From Myxococcaceae bacterium (GTDB lineage: Bacteria; Myxococcota; Myxococcia; Myxococcales; Myxococcaceae): a stretch of DNA of 7,390 bases. Shown here piece after piece: positions 1 to 5,747 of this stretch. Both the position numbers and the translations under genes were made by a program. The notes beneath the pieces were generated by a model. The model made no database searches and was not told the origin of the DNA. It was given only the letters and a program-made list of their open reading frames with translations. The stretch is from positions 1 through 7,390 of the forward strand of contig JAGSPQ010000159.1 in assembly GCA_018262385.1 (NCBI GenBank), written 5' to 3'. The first letter of the stretch is position 1. Each line of letters starts with the position of its first letter.

Positions 1-99
1 CAGCAGGTAGTCGTGCCGGCTGGACAGCGAGCGGCGCACCGAGCGATCGCGGGCGAGCGCGTCAGCGGTCGGCACGGGGGCGGAGCAGGGGTGGTCCAT
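1..99 (-). CDS. Hypothetical protein, N-terminal fragment (runs off the left edge)
   Basis: From an ATG at 99 (complement of CAT at 97-99) the minus strand stays open for 33 codons to the window edge. The peptide begins MDHPCSAPVPTADALARD and ends SSRHDYLL at the edge. About 30 of the 32 codons after the start end in G or C, as in the confirmed genes. It begins 14 bases after the stop of the 72-residue gene and reads in the same direction as that gene and the kinase, so it could be the third gene of that cluster. No Shine-Dalgarno sequence is evident. The visible part is polar and Arg-rich, with no signal peptide or membrane segment, and I recognise no family. A start further inside (GTG at codon 9 or 21) is possible, and in DNA this GC-rich a chance open frame of this length cannot be excluded. 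Confidence 0.4.
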   Translation of the reverse strand, partial: MDHPCSAPVPTADALARDRSVRRSLSSRHDYLL

Positions 100-113
100 T
101 CGAGAGCGGGCCG

Positions 114-332
114 CTACTCGTCGTCCGAGACTTCGACGTTGGCTCCGAACGGATTGACCGGAGCGCGCGGGCCCTTCTTCGCGATCTCCTGCAGCTTCTC
201 GATCGCCTGCTCGGGGACGCCGCCGCGGCCCTGGATCACCGGCACCGGCAAGGGGGGAACCGGCTCGGGCTCGTGCCTGGCACCGAGCTTCTCGGCCAGC
301 GCTTCGAAGTCGGGATCGATTGGCGTTCCCAC
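114..332 (-). CDS. Small acidic hypothetical protein (72 aa) downstream of the kinase
   Basis: A GTG-started frame of 72 codons ends in TAG. I do not recognise the family. What can be seen: an N-terminal helix-like stretch (residues 8-18, FEALAEKLGAR), a proline-rich linker (22-32, PEPVPPLPVPV), a second helix-like stretch (40-53, PEQAIEKLQEIAKK), then a short tail with NPFGANVEV and a terminal acidic SDDE. There is no membrane segment or signal peptide, so it is probably cytoplasmic. The balanced composition and G/C-rich third positions argue for a real gene. It begins 46 bases after the kinase stop in the same direction, which suggests co-transcription and perhaps a functional link such as substrate or adaptor, but that is inference only. 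In this frame no ATG or GTG lies between 332 and the upstream stop at 411-413. No clear ribosome binding site precedes the GTG. Confidence 0.6.
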   Translation of the reverse strand: MGTPIDPDFEALAEKLGARHEPEPVPPLPVPVIQGRGGVPEQAIEKLQEIAKKGPRAPVNPFGANVEVSDDE

Positions 333-378
333 GAGGGTTCGAAGCGTACTCCGTTCAGCGCGGCGGAGCGGGCTCGGG

Positions 379-2229
379 TCAGCGGGCAGATCGATCAGAA
401 GCCAGTTCCTTCAGATGCCACGCCTGGAGGAAGAGCTTCTTCTCGGCCTCTTCGAGCGAGTCGCGCAGCCGCCCGACCAGCACCACCGGCGTCACCACCA
501 GCCCGACGCTGGCGGCGATCAGCAGGGCCAGGGTGGCGTTCGGCGGCAGCTCGGTCATCCGCGGCAGCAGCAGCAGGCCGCCGTCTTTGAAGGTGAACGA
601 CGGGTAGCAGATCCCCACCACCTCGAGCGCCACCGGGGTCAGCACCGCCACCACCCCGGCCAGCGACGCCAGCGGCCGCCACTTCTCGGAGAAGTGGGTG
701 GCGAAGAACATGGTGTTGGTCGCCACCAGGGTCGGCACCAGCACGAACGGGCTGAGCACGAAGCCGACTCCGGCGAGCGCCACCGAGCTGGTCAGCAGCA
801 GGGCGAGGCTCGAGCGGTTGGACATGCCCTGGCCCCGGCGCCGCAGCACCAGCGCGGCGATCAACGAGACGACCAGCGCGGTGAGGGTGAACATCGCCAG
901 GCCCCAGTCGCGCACGCCCATCCACGCCACCACCGGCACGAACGCCATCCAGGTGAGCGAGCGGGTGGCGGCGACCCCGGCCACCCGCACCCGGGCGGTC
1001 GCCTGGGCGGCAGCCATCGCCTCCGCGGCTTCCGGAGGCAGCTTTTCGGGCACCTCGGTGAGCAGCTGGCCGAGGATCTGCAGCCCCTCGGGCTCCGAAG
1101 GGACCAGCGCGAGCGCCTTGGTCACTTCCCGCATTGCCGCCGCGCGGGACGAGCTGCGCATCGCGGCGCGTGCCGCCGAGAGGTGCTCTTTGGCCAGCTC
1201 GACCCGGCGCTCCTGATCGCGATCGCCGTCGAGGAAGCGCTCGATCGCCTCCGACAGCTTGCGCGCGGACGGCAGCCGCTGCTGGGGGTCGAAGGCGCAG
1301 GCGCTCGCCACCAGCGCATCGAGCTCGGGAGGAATGTCTTTGCTGGGAGCGCGCTCGCGCGGGCGGATTTCCTTCGCTGCCAGCGTGCTGGCGATTCGTT
1401 CGTTGCCGCTCTTGCCGGTGTGGAGCAGCTGGAGCGTCAGCACCTCGAACAGGATCACCCCCAGCGCGTAGACGTCGCTGCGGGCAGAGAGCGCGTGCAG
1501 CTCGCCGCGCGCCTGCTCGGGGGCCATGTAGCCGGGGGTCCCCATCACCTCGCCCGCCATCGTCGCGGTGCTGCCGATCTCCTGATCGCCCAGCGGCTTC
1601 AGCGGCGGCTCGTCCATGCCCTGCACCCGCGCCAGCCCCCAGTCGAGCAGGTGCACTTCGCCGAAGTCGCCCAGCATCACGTTGGCGGGCTTCAGATCGC
1701 GATGGAGCACCCCGCGGCTGTGCGCGAAGTCCACCGCGAGGCAGATCTGGCTGAACGCCGAGAGCAGCCGGCGGCGGGTGAAGTGGGCGGTCGTCTCGCG
1801 ATCTCCCTCGGACAGCGCTTCGATCACCTCGGCCAGCGTCTGCCCGTGGACCCGCTTCATCGTGAAGAACGGGGCGCCGCCTTCTTCGCCCAGGTCGTGA
1901 ACCGGGACCACCACCGGGTGCTCGAGCTGGCCTTGAATCCGCGCCTCGCGCACGAACCGCTGCAGCCCGTCGGCCCACCCGGTGGCCGCCGCGCGCATCA
2001 CCTTGCGCGCGACCTCGCGGCCGATGCGCTTGTCGCGGCACAGGCGGACCTCTCCCATTCCGCCTTCGCCCAGCAGGTGGAGCTCCTCGTACCGGGCGAC
2101 GCCGCTCGGCTCGCTCAGCGAGGCGAGGGTCGGCGGCGGGGCGCTCGGGCTGCGCTCGGGGTCCGATCGGTAGGTCTGATCGGTCTGCGCTTCGCGCAGG
2201 GGAAAGGTAGGTAAGTGCGGATCAGCCAT
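379..2229 (-). CDS. Serine/threonine protein kinase with C-terminal multi-spanning membrane domain
   Basis: This 616-residue protein is a Hanks-type (PknB-like) kinase that should phosphorylate Ser/Thr of unknown targets at the inner face of the membrane. After a 46-residue Ser/Pro-rich leader, the kinase domain covers about 47-335. It shows the glycine loop GEGGMGEV (54-61), the ATP-binding Lys in VARK (76), a helix-C Glu (about 95), the catalytic loop HRDLKPAN (176-183, base D178), DWG in place of DFG (196-198), GTPGYMAPE (230-238) and SDVYALGVILFEVLT (251-265). Every catalytic residue is present, so it should be active. A helical, TPR-like stretch follows (about 345-392), then roughly six hydrophobic segments (about 424-441, 443-463, 475-493, 494-510, 519-541, 563-586) and an amphipathic charged tail (587-610). 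No PASTA or other named sensor domain is seen, so the membrane part may sense or only anchor. The ATG at 2229 has no strong ribosome binding site. Two small same-strand frames follow it. Confidence 0.95.
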   Translation of the reverse strand: MADPHLPTFPLREAQTDQTYRSDPERSPSAPPPTLASLSEPSGVARYEELHLLGEGGMGEVRLCRDKRIGREVARKVMRAAATGWADGLQRFVREARIQGQLEHPVVVPVHDLGEEGGAPFFTMKRVHGQTLAEVIEALSEGDRETTAHFTRRRLLSAFSQICLAVDFAHSRGVLHRDLKPANVMLGDFGEVHLLDWGLARVQGMDEPPLKPLGDQEIGSTATMAGEVMGTPGYMAPEQARGELHALSARSDVYALGVILFEVLTLQLLHTGKSGNERIASTLAAKEIRPRERAPSKDIPPELDALVASACAFDPQQRLPSARKLSEAIERFLDGDRDQERRVELAKEHLSAARAAMRSSSRAAAMREVTKALALVPSEPEGLQILGQLLTEVPEKLPPEAAEAMAAAQATARVRVAGVAATRSLTWMAFVPVVAWMGVRDWGLAMFTLTALVVSLIAALVLRRRGQGMSNRSSLALLLTSSVALAGVGFVLSPFVLVPTLVATNTMFFATHFSEKWRPLASLAGVVAVLTPVALEVVGICYPSFTFKDGGLLLLPRMTELPPNATLALLIAASVGLVVTPVVLVGRLRDSLEEAEKKLFLQAWHLKELASDRSAR

Positions 2230-2292
2230 CCATCGATCATGGCGCGTTTCCCGGGTAAATAGCCGGTTCTGGTTTCGACTTTTCGATCACGG
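2230..2292. promoter_or_regulatory. Divergent intergenic spacer, probable promoters for the kinase and the LPG-synthase-family gene
   Basis: These 63 bases separate the starts of two divergent genes and are visibly richer in A and T than the flanking coding DNA (for example GGTAAATAG at 2254-2262 and GACTTTTCGATC at 2277-2288). Both promoters must lie here or inside the neighbouring genes. A TATTTA on the minus strand (2257-2262) could be a -10 element for the kinase, but nothing resembling TTGACA lies at the right distance. No operator-like inverted repeat stands out beyond a short ATCGAT. The assignment rests mainly on position. Confidence 0.3.
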
Positions 2293-3234
2293 TTGTTGAA
2301 GCGCGCTGGACAGATTGCACTGGGCCTCGGGCTCGGGGCCGGCATCCTCGTCATCGCCGCGAAGCTGATGGGGGTGAGCCGGGAAGCGCTGCTGGCGGCG
2401 ATCTACGGCCTGCCGCTGTGGATCGCCCCCGCCAGCGCCGTCGCGCTGTTCCTGCTCTTCGCCCTCGGCGCGCTGCGGTGGAACGGCTCGATGCAGCCGG
2501 TGCTGAACAACACGTTCTGGCAGGGCTACTGGGCGATGCTCGTCACGTATCCGTTCAACTCGATCCTGCCGGCCAAGGGCGGAGACCTGGTCCGGGTCAA
2601 CCTGCTCTCGGTGCGCACCGGGGTCTCGCGGGTGACCATCCTCGGCGCCGAGATCATGGACAAGGGCATGGACCTCTGCGGGCCGCTGCCGGTGATCGCG
2701 CTGCTGCTGGTGTTCGGGCAGGTGCCGGCCTGGGTGATGAGCGGAGTGAGCCTGATCGCCGGCGTCCTGGTGCTGCTGATCCTGTTCATGGTCGGGATGC
2801 GCAGCCGCGGGTTCTCGCAGACCCACTGGCTCGGCCGGGCGCTGGCCAAGCTGCGGCAGGCGTACGTCGGGCGCCGCCCCCGCGCGCTGCTGACCACTGC
2901 CTTGCTCTTCGCGCCGCTGCCGTGGATCGGCGAAGCGGCGGCGCTCTACGTGGTCGGCAACGGCTCGGGGATCCCGCTCACCGCGGTGCAGGCGTTCTTC
3001 GTGCTGGTGGCGGTCAAGGTCGGGATGGCGGTGCCCACGCCCGGAGGGATCGGCTCGGTGGAGGCGGCCGGGGCCGCCGCGCTGGTGTTCTTCGGAGCCG
3101 CCCCCGCCCAGGCGCTCGCGCTGATGCTGATCTACCGGACCTCGCAGCTGGCGGCCGGCAGCCTGATCGGCGCCGCCTCGCTGTCGGCGCCGATGGGGTT
3201 CGAGAGCAACGCGCTGCCCGCGACGCCGGAATGA
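2293..3234 (+). CDS. Lysylphosphatidylglycerol synthase transmembrane (UPF0104/flippase) family protein
   Basis: This 313-residue integral membrane protein belongs to the LPG_synthase_TM family (Pfam PF03706), which includes the flippase half of MprF and stand-alone proteins tied to lipid or glycan transport. About eight or nine hydrophobic segments are visible (roughly 8-26, 41-62, 79-93, 130-146, 149-168, 197-222, 228-246, 258-298). Family signatures are NSILPAKGGDLVR (89-101), the charged GAEIMDKGMD (118-127) and PTPGGIGSVE (248-257). There is no C-terminal aminoacyl-transferase (GNAT-fold) domain, so it is not a full MprF and should not make lysyl-PG itself; transport of a lipid-linked substrate is the likelier role. 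The frame opens only after TAG at 2260-2262, and the first possible starts are tandem TTG codons at 2293 and 2296. The first ATG (residue 26) would remove the first membrane helix, so TTG is preferred although no Shine-Dalgarno is clear. It converges on the DUF2568 gene. Confidence 0.92.
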   Translation: MLKRAGQIALGLGLGAGILVIAAKLMGVSREALLAAIYGLPLWIAPASAVALFLLFALGALRWNGSMQPVLNNTFWQGYWAMLVTYPFNSILPAKGGDLVRVNLLSVRTGVSRVTILGAEIMDKGMDLCGPLPVIALLLVFGQVPAWVMSGVSLIAGVLVLLILFMVGMRSRGFSQTHWLGRALAKLRQAYVGRRPRALLTTALLFAPLPWIGEAAALYVVGNGSGIPLTAVQAFFVLVAVKVGMAVPTPGGIGSVEAAGAAALVFFGAAPAQALALMLIYRTSQLAAGSLIGAASLSAPMGFESNALPATPE

Positions 3235-3322
3235 GCGCGCCGGGGCCCTTCGGAAGCTCAACCCCTTCCGTCTTCCGCTCGAACTGTAGTGAAGGACCCT
3301 GACACTCTCCCCGGCGGTCGCC

Positions 3323-3384
3323 GACCCCCGGAGCACGGGAGCACGGGTTGCCTGGAGCACGGGAGCACGGGGTGCTCCGGGGTC
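3323..3384. terminator. Long inverted repeat between convergent genes, candidate bidirectional terminator
   Basis: CCCCGGAGCAC (3326-3336) and GTGCTCCGGGG (3372-3382) are perfect 11-base inverted copies. With one unpaired C the match extends to GACCCCCGGAGCAC against GTGCTCCGGGGTC (3323-3384). The right arm can instead pair with the nearer GGAGCAC (3362-3368), giving a 7-base stem with a 3-base loop. It lies between the stop of the membrane-protein gene (3234) and the stop of the DUF2568 gene (3421), where a shared terminator is expected. No T-run follows on either strand, so it is not a textbook intrinsic terminator; attenuating structure or a dispersed repeat are alternatives. Confidence 0.4.
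3330..3371. repeat. Tandem direct repeat, GGAGCACGG-type units
   Basis: GGAGCACGGGAGCACGGG occurs twice without mismatch (3330-3347 and 3354-3371), separated by TTGCCT. Each 18-base copy is itself two 9-base GGAGCACGG / GAGCACGGG units. The array lies wholly in the non-coding gap 3235-3420 and forms the loop and part of the arms of the inverted repeat at 3323-3384. A short CGGCGGTCGCCG inverted repeat lies just before it (3312-3323). The rest of the gap shows no gene. Confidence 0.85.
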
Positions 3385-3420
3385 GCTCGCCCTGCCCCCC
3401 CCGGTGGAGTCCTGGCCGGA

Positions 3421-3804
3421 CTACCGGGACAGCAGCCAGCGCACCCGCGGCACGGTCTGGGCGTGGTGCAGCGCCAGCGCCGCCACGTAGAGGCCGAGCG
3501 GCCACCACTTCTCGAGCGCGGCGAGCGCGGCGGCCCCGGCGAGGAACACCAGCAACTCAATCGCCAGCCGCACCGCTCCCGGCACCGCAACCACGGCCTT
3601 CCCCGAGCGGCTCGGATCGCCCACCACCGCGAAGGTGCCCCACAGGCCCGCGGCGATCACCGGCAGCGCGATCGCCAGTGGCCAGCCCCAGACCCGGTAG
3701 CCCCACAGCCCGAGCGCGATCTGGGCGGCAATCTCGAGCGAGAAGCGGATCACGAGCTGCCAGCCGGGGATCTTCGGAGTCTCAGTCATGGGCTCGGTGG
3801 CCAT
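3421..3804 (-). CDS. DUF2568 (YrdB) family small membrane protein
   Basis: Read leftwards from ATG at 3804, the 127-residue product has four hydrophobic segments (about 18-37, 41-62, 76-98, 102-115) and looks like the YrdB/DUF2568 family (PF10823), inner-membrane proteins of unknown function and usually 110-130 residues. Family-like features are a conserved acid in the first helix (FSLEIA, 21-26), GLWGTF (53-58) and a charged loop followed by P-x-x-x-R-L-x-x-E-L (75-84). The C-terminus HHAQTVPRVRWLLSR is short and basic. The frame extends upstream to an ATG at 3921, but that would overlap the start of the divergent pilus ATPase gene and add a polar Arg/Ser-rich stretch unlike the family, so I reject it. 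ATG at 3789 (122 residues) is an equally possible start; neither has a strong ribosome binding site. The family call is from pattern memory and is probable, not certain. Confidence 0.8.
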   Translation of the reverse strand: MATEPMTETPKIPGWQLVIRFSLEIAAQIALGLWGYRVWGWPLAIALPVIAAGLWGTFAVVGDPSRSGKAVVAVPGAVRLAIELLVFLAGAAALAALEKWWPLGLYVAALALHHAQTVPRVRWLLSR

Positions 3805-3905
3805 TGTGGCAGAGCGGCGCGGTCGATCTCTGGACAAACTGTCGCCCACCCGCGCCGAATCCCGAGCCGTTCCGATGGACTGCCCGGGCACATGGCTTGT
3901 ACGAG

Positions 3906-5081
3906 ATGAAATCGATGTCACTCGAACACTTCGTCACCCTCGCCCGCGAGGCCGGCGCCTCGGACCTTCACCTCGAAGGAGGGATGCCGCCCGCCCTGCG
4001 CGTCCGGGGCGAGCTGAAGATGAGCGGCGAGCCGGTGGCCGCGGCGCAGCTGACCGAGATCGCCCGCGAGGTGATCGGCGAAGGCTGGCCGGCGTTCCTC
4101 GAGCGCCGCTCGTTCGATCTGGCCCGGGTGATCAGCGGCGTGCGCTGCCGGATCAACGTCCTGCAGACCACCCGGGGAGTCGGCCTCGTCGTCCGCTTGC
4201 TCTCTTCTTTTCAGGCGACGCTGAAGAAGCTCAACCTCCACCCCTCGCTGCGCAAGCTGATCGACAGCCGGCACGGCTTGATCGTCGTCAGCGGCCCGAC
4301 CGGCTCGGGCAAGTCGACCACCCTCGCGGCGCTGATCCAGGAGATCAACCTCTCGGCCGCCCGGCACATCGTCACCATCGAGAGCCCGACCGAGTACGTG
4401 CTGACCCCGCGCCAGTCGTTGATTCGCCAGCGCGAGATCGGCCGCCACACTCCCTCGTTCGCGCAGGCGCTGCTCGACTCGCTGCGCGAAGATCCCGACG
4501 TGATCATGGTCGGCGAGATGCGGGAGCCCGAGACGATGCGGCTGACCCTCAACGCCGCCGAGACCGGGCACCTGGTGCTGACCACCGTGCACTCGGCGAG
4601 CTGCGCCGAAGCACTCCAGCGGATCGTCGGCGCCTTCCCCGCCGAGGTGCAGGGCGGGATCTGCTCCCAGCTGGCCGAGTGCCTGGTGGCGGTGGTGTGC
4701 CAGCGGCTGCGCTACCGGGCGGACCTGGGGATCCTCGTCCCCGAGTGCGAGATCCTGATGGCGTCTTCCGCGTCCCGCGGCGTGATCCGCCAGGGCCAGT
4801 TCTTCAAGCTGGGCACGGTGCTCGAGGGCGGGGGCCAGGACGGCAGCTGGACCTTCACCCGCTACGGCGAGTGGCTCGAAGGGAAGACCGACTGGTCGAT
4901 GCCCGCCGAGAAGCCGGATCCCGCCGAGCTGGTCGCCGAGCCCGTCGCCGCCGCGCTGCCGGTGGTGGCGAAGAAGGCGCCCGCCGCCGCTCGGGGCAGC
5001 TCGCTGCCGGGGGTGGTGGAGATCGACGACGAGGAGGATCCCGCCGACATCCTCGCCCAGCTCGATCGCTCCAGCTCCTGA
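3906..5081 (+). CDS. PilT-family type IV pilus retraction ATPase paralogue (GspE/PulE superfamily)
   Basis: The 391-residue protein is a hexameric secretion-type ATPase of the PilT group, which in known members powers pilus retraction at the base of the type IV pilus. It has the PilT N-terminal domain (ASDLHLEGGMPPALRVRGEL, 18-37), Walker A GPTGSGKST (130-138), an Asp-box region reading TIESPTEYV (157-165), REDPDVIMVGEMRE with Walker B Glu 204 (194-207), and the His-box TGHLVLTTVHS (220-230). Typical PilT has IEDP in the Asp box, so Ser160 replaces the Asp; the retraction motif AIRNLIRE appears here as SRGVIRQG (290-297). A tail of about 60 residues (332-391) is Ala/Pro-rich, then acidic (VEIDDEEDPADILAQLD). 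Most PilT proteins are 340-370 residues. Start chosen at ATG 3906; ATG 3915 is an alternative. The frame is open back to 3348, but that part is Arg/Pro-rich and antisense to the DUF2568 gene. No other pilus gene lies in the window. Confidence 0.93.
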   Translation: MKSMSLEHFVTLAREAGASDLHLEGGMPPALRVRGELKMSGEPVAAAQLTEIAREVIGEGWPAFLERRSFDLARVISGVRCRINVLQTTRGVGLVVRLLSSFQATLKKLNLHPSLRKLIDSRHGLIVVSGPTGSGKSTTLAALIQEINLSAARHIVTIESPTEYVLTPRQSLIRQREIGRHTPSFAQALLDSLREDPDVIMVGEMREPETMRLTLNAAETGHLVLTTVHSASCAEALQRIVGAFPAEVQGGICSQLAECLVAVVCQRLRYRADLGILVPECEILMASSASRGVIRQGQFFKLGTVLEGGGQDGSWTFTRYGEWLEGKTDWSMPAEKPDPAELVAEPVAAALPVVAKKAPAAARGSSLPGVVEIDDEEDPADILAQLDRSSS

Positions 5082-5094
5082 AGCGGAGCGCTCG

Positions 5095-5141
5095 GCGCAA
5101 GAACCAGCCGACCGGACTGCGTCGCGGCGCTAGTTCTGCGC
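5095..5141. terminator. Stem-loop downstream of the PilT-family gene
   Basis: GCGCAAGAAC (5095-5104) can pair with GTTCTGCGC (5133-5141) as a nine-pair stem with one bulged A. Within the 28-base loop, GCCGAC (5107-5112) can pair partly with GTCGCGGC, extending the structure. It starts 14 bases after the ATPase stop and about 100 bases before the cupin start, so it could end or attenuate transcription between the two. There is no T-run after it. The rest of the 159-base gap (5082-5240) shows only a 6-base hairpin (GCTTCC/GGAAGC, 5202-5219) and no gene. Confidence 0.3.
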
Positions 5142-5227
5142 GTCCGGAGCGTCCGCGTCCCTCGGGAGCCCCCCGGCGCGCTTCTTGTAGAGGCGGCCGG
5201 CGCTTCCAATGACGGAAGCCAGAATCC

Positions 5228-5234
5228 GGGGGGA
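5228..5234 (+). promoter_or_regulatory. Ribosome binding site of the cupin gene
   Basis: GGGGGGA lies six bases before the ATG at 5241, a purine-rich tract at Shine-Dalgarno spacing. It is the clearest ribosome binding site in the window and supports ATG 5241, which also gives a clean signal peptide. Confidence 0.45.
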
Positions 5235-5240
5235 TTCAAA

Positions 5241-5741
5241 ATGAAGAACTACATTTCGGGTGCGCTGGTGCTGGTCGCGGTCTCGCTGTCGGCCGCGTAT
5301 GCCGCTGACAGCCTGCAGAAAGGCGAGATGAAGGGCGACACCAAGAAGTCGGACACGATGCTGAAGACGGAAAACGTGGTCATCATCCCGAGCATGGAGA
5401 TGAAGTGGGTGGACCAGCCCGACGCCCAGGGGGTGAAGATCGCGGTGGCGGAGGGCGACCTGAAGAAGGGCCCGCACCACGCGTACCTCAAGTTCAACGC
5501 CGGCTTCGACATGCCGATTCACCACCACAGCGCCGACACCTACGGCACCCTCATCTCGGGGACGATGATGATGACCGTCGACGGCAAGGAGTACCGCATC
5601 CAGCCCGGCTCCTATTTCTCGTACACCTCGAAGGCGAAGCACGCCACCCGCTGCGACAAGGGGGCCGACTGCGTGCTGTTCGTCGACGTGCGCGGCGCCT
5701 GGGACGTGGTGCCTGAGAAGGCGGTCAAGGCCGGCCGCTGA
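5241..5741 (+). CDS. Secreted cupin-domain protein
   Basis: The 166-residue product begins with a signal peptide (MKNY, hydrophobic core about 6-19, likely cut after AYA at 21), so it should act in the periplasm or outside. A Lys/Asp-rich linker (22-42) leads into one cupin beta-barrel. Cupin motif 1 is GFDMPIHHHSADTYGTLISG (88-107), with probable metal ligands among His94-96; the usual Glu position, six residues before Gly107, is Thr100. Motif 2 is QPGSYFSYTSKAKHATRC (121-138), with His134 as the expected third ligand. Two Cys (138, 144) lie beside it and could form a disulfide. It resembles DUF4437/ChrR-like single-domain cupins, but a specific substrate or reaction cannot be assigned. The start is set by the signal peptide and the ribosome binding site. 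Its TGA directly abuts the stop of the convergent repeat-protein gene, with no spacer. Confidence 0.88.
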   Translation: MKNYISGALVLVAVSLSAAYAADSLQKGEMKGDTKKSDTMLKTENVVIIPSMEMKWVDQPDAQGVKIAVAEGDLKKGPHHAYLKFNAGFDMPIHHHSADTYGTLISGTMMMTVDGKEYRIQPGSYFSYTSKAKHATRCDKGADCVLFVDVRGAWDVVPEKAVKAGR

Positions 5742-5747
5742 TCAGCG
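5736..5747. repeat. 12-base palindrome formed by two abutting stop codons
   Basis: CGCTGATCAGCG is a perfect palindrome. Its left half holds the last Arg codon and TGA of the cupin gene, and its right half the complement of the last Arg codon and TGA of the convergent gene. Intergenic distance is zero, so no separate terminator fits between the genes. Confidence 0.9.

Noticed and set aside
1637..1651. DWG replacing DFG in the kinase as a sign of a pseudokinase
   Set aside because: The metal-binding Asp is kept, Trp for Phe is a common variant in bacterial kinases, and Lys76, Asp178 and Asn183 are present.
395..2041. 548-codon minus-strand frame inside the kinase gene
   Set aside because: It is the shifted frame of the kinase, Arg/Ala/Gly-rich with no recognisable motif.
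13..2214. 733-codon plus-strand open frame opposite the kinase
   Set aside because: Its product is rich in His, Arg, Gln and Gly with no domain, while the minus strand encodes a complete kinase with all catalytic motifs. In GC-rich DNA, long antisense open frames are expected.
2287..3360. 357-codon minus-strand frame opposite the LPG-synthase-family gene
   Set aside because: The product is Gln/His/Arg-rich and low in hydrophobic residues; the plus strand gives a coherent membrane protein with family motifs.
3886..3901. Sigma-54-like site GGGCAC-N5-TTGTA
   Set aside because: It resembles TGGCAC-N5-TTGCA at correct spacing, but the near-invariant GC of the -12 box is GT, and the implied transcription start (about 3911) would fall inside the ATPase gene, after ATG 3906.
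3348..3905. Upstream extension of the PilT-family frame
   Set aside because: It is Arg/Pro/Ser-rich, antisense to the DUF2568 gene, and PilT homology begins just after the ATG at 3906.
5130..5642. 170-codon minus-strand frame over the cupin gene and its leader
   Set aside because: It has no motif, while the plus strand has a signal peptide, a ribosome binding site and cupin motifs.
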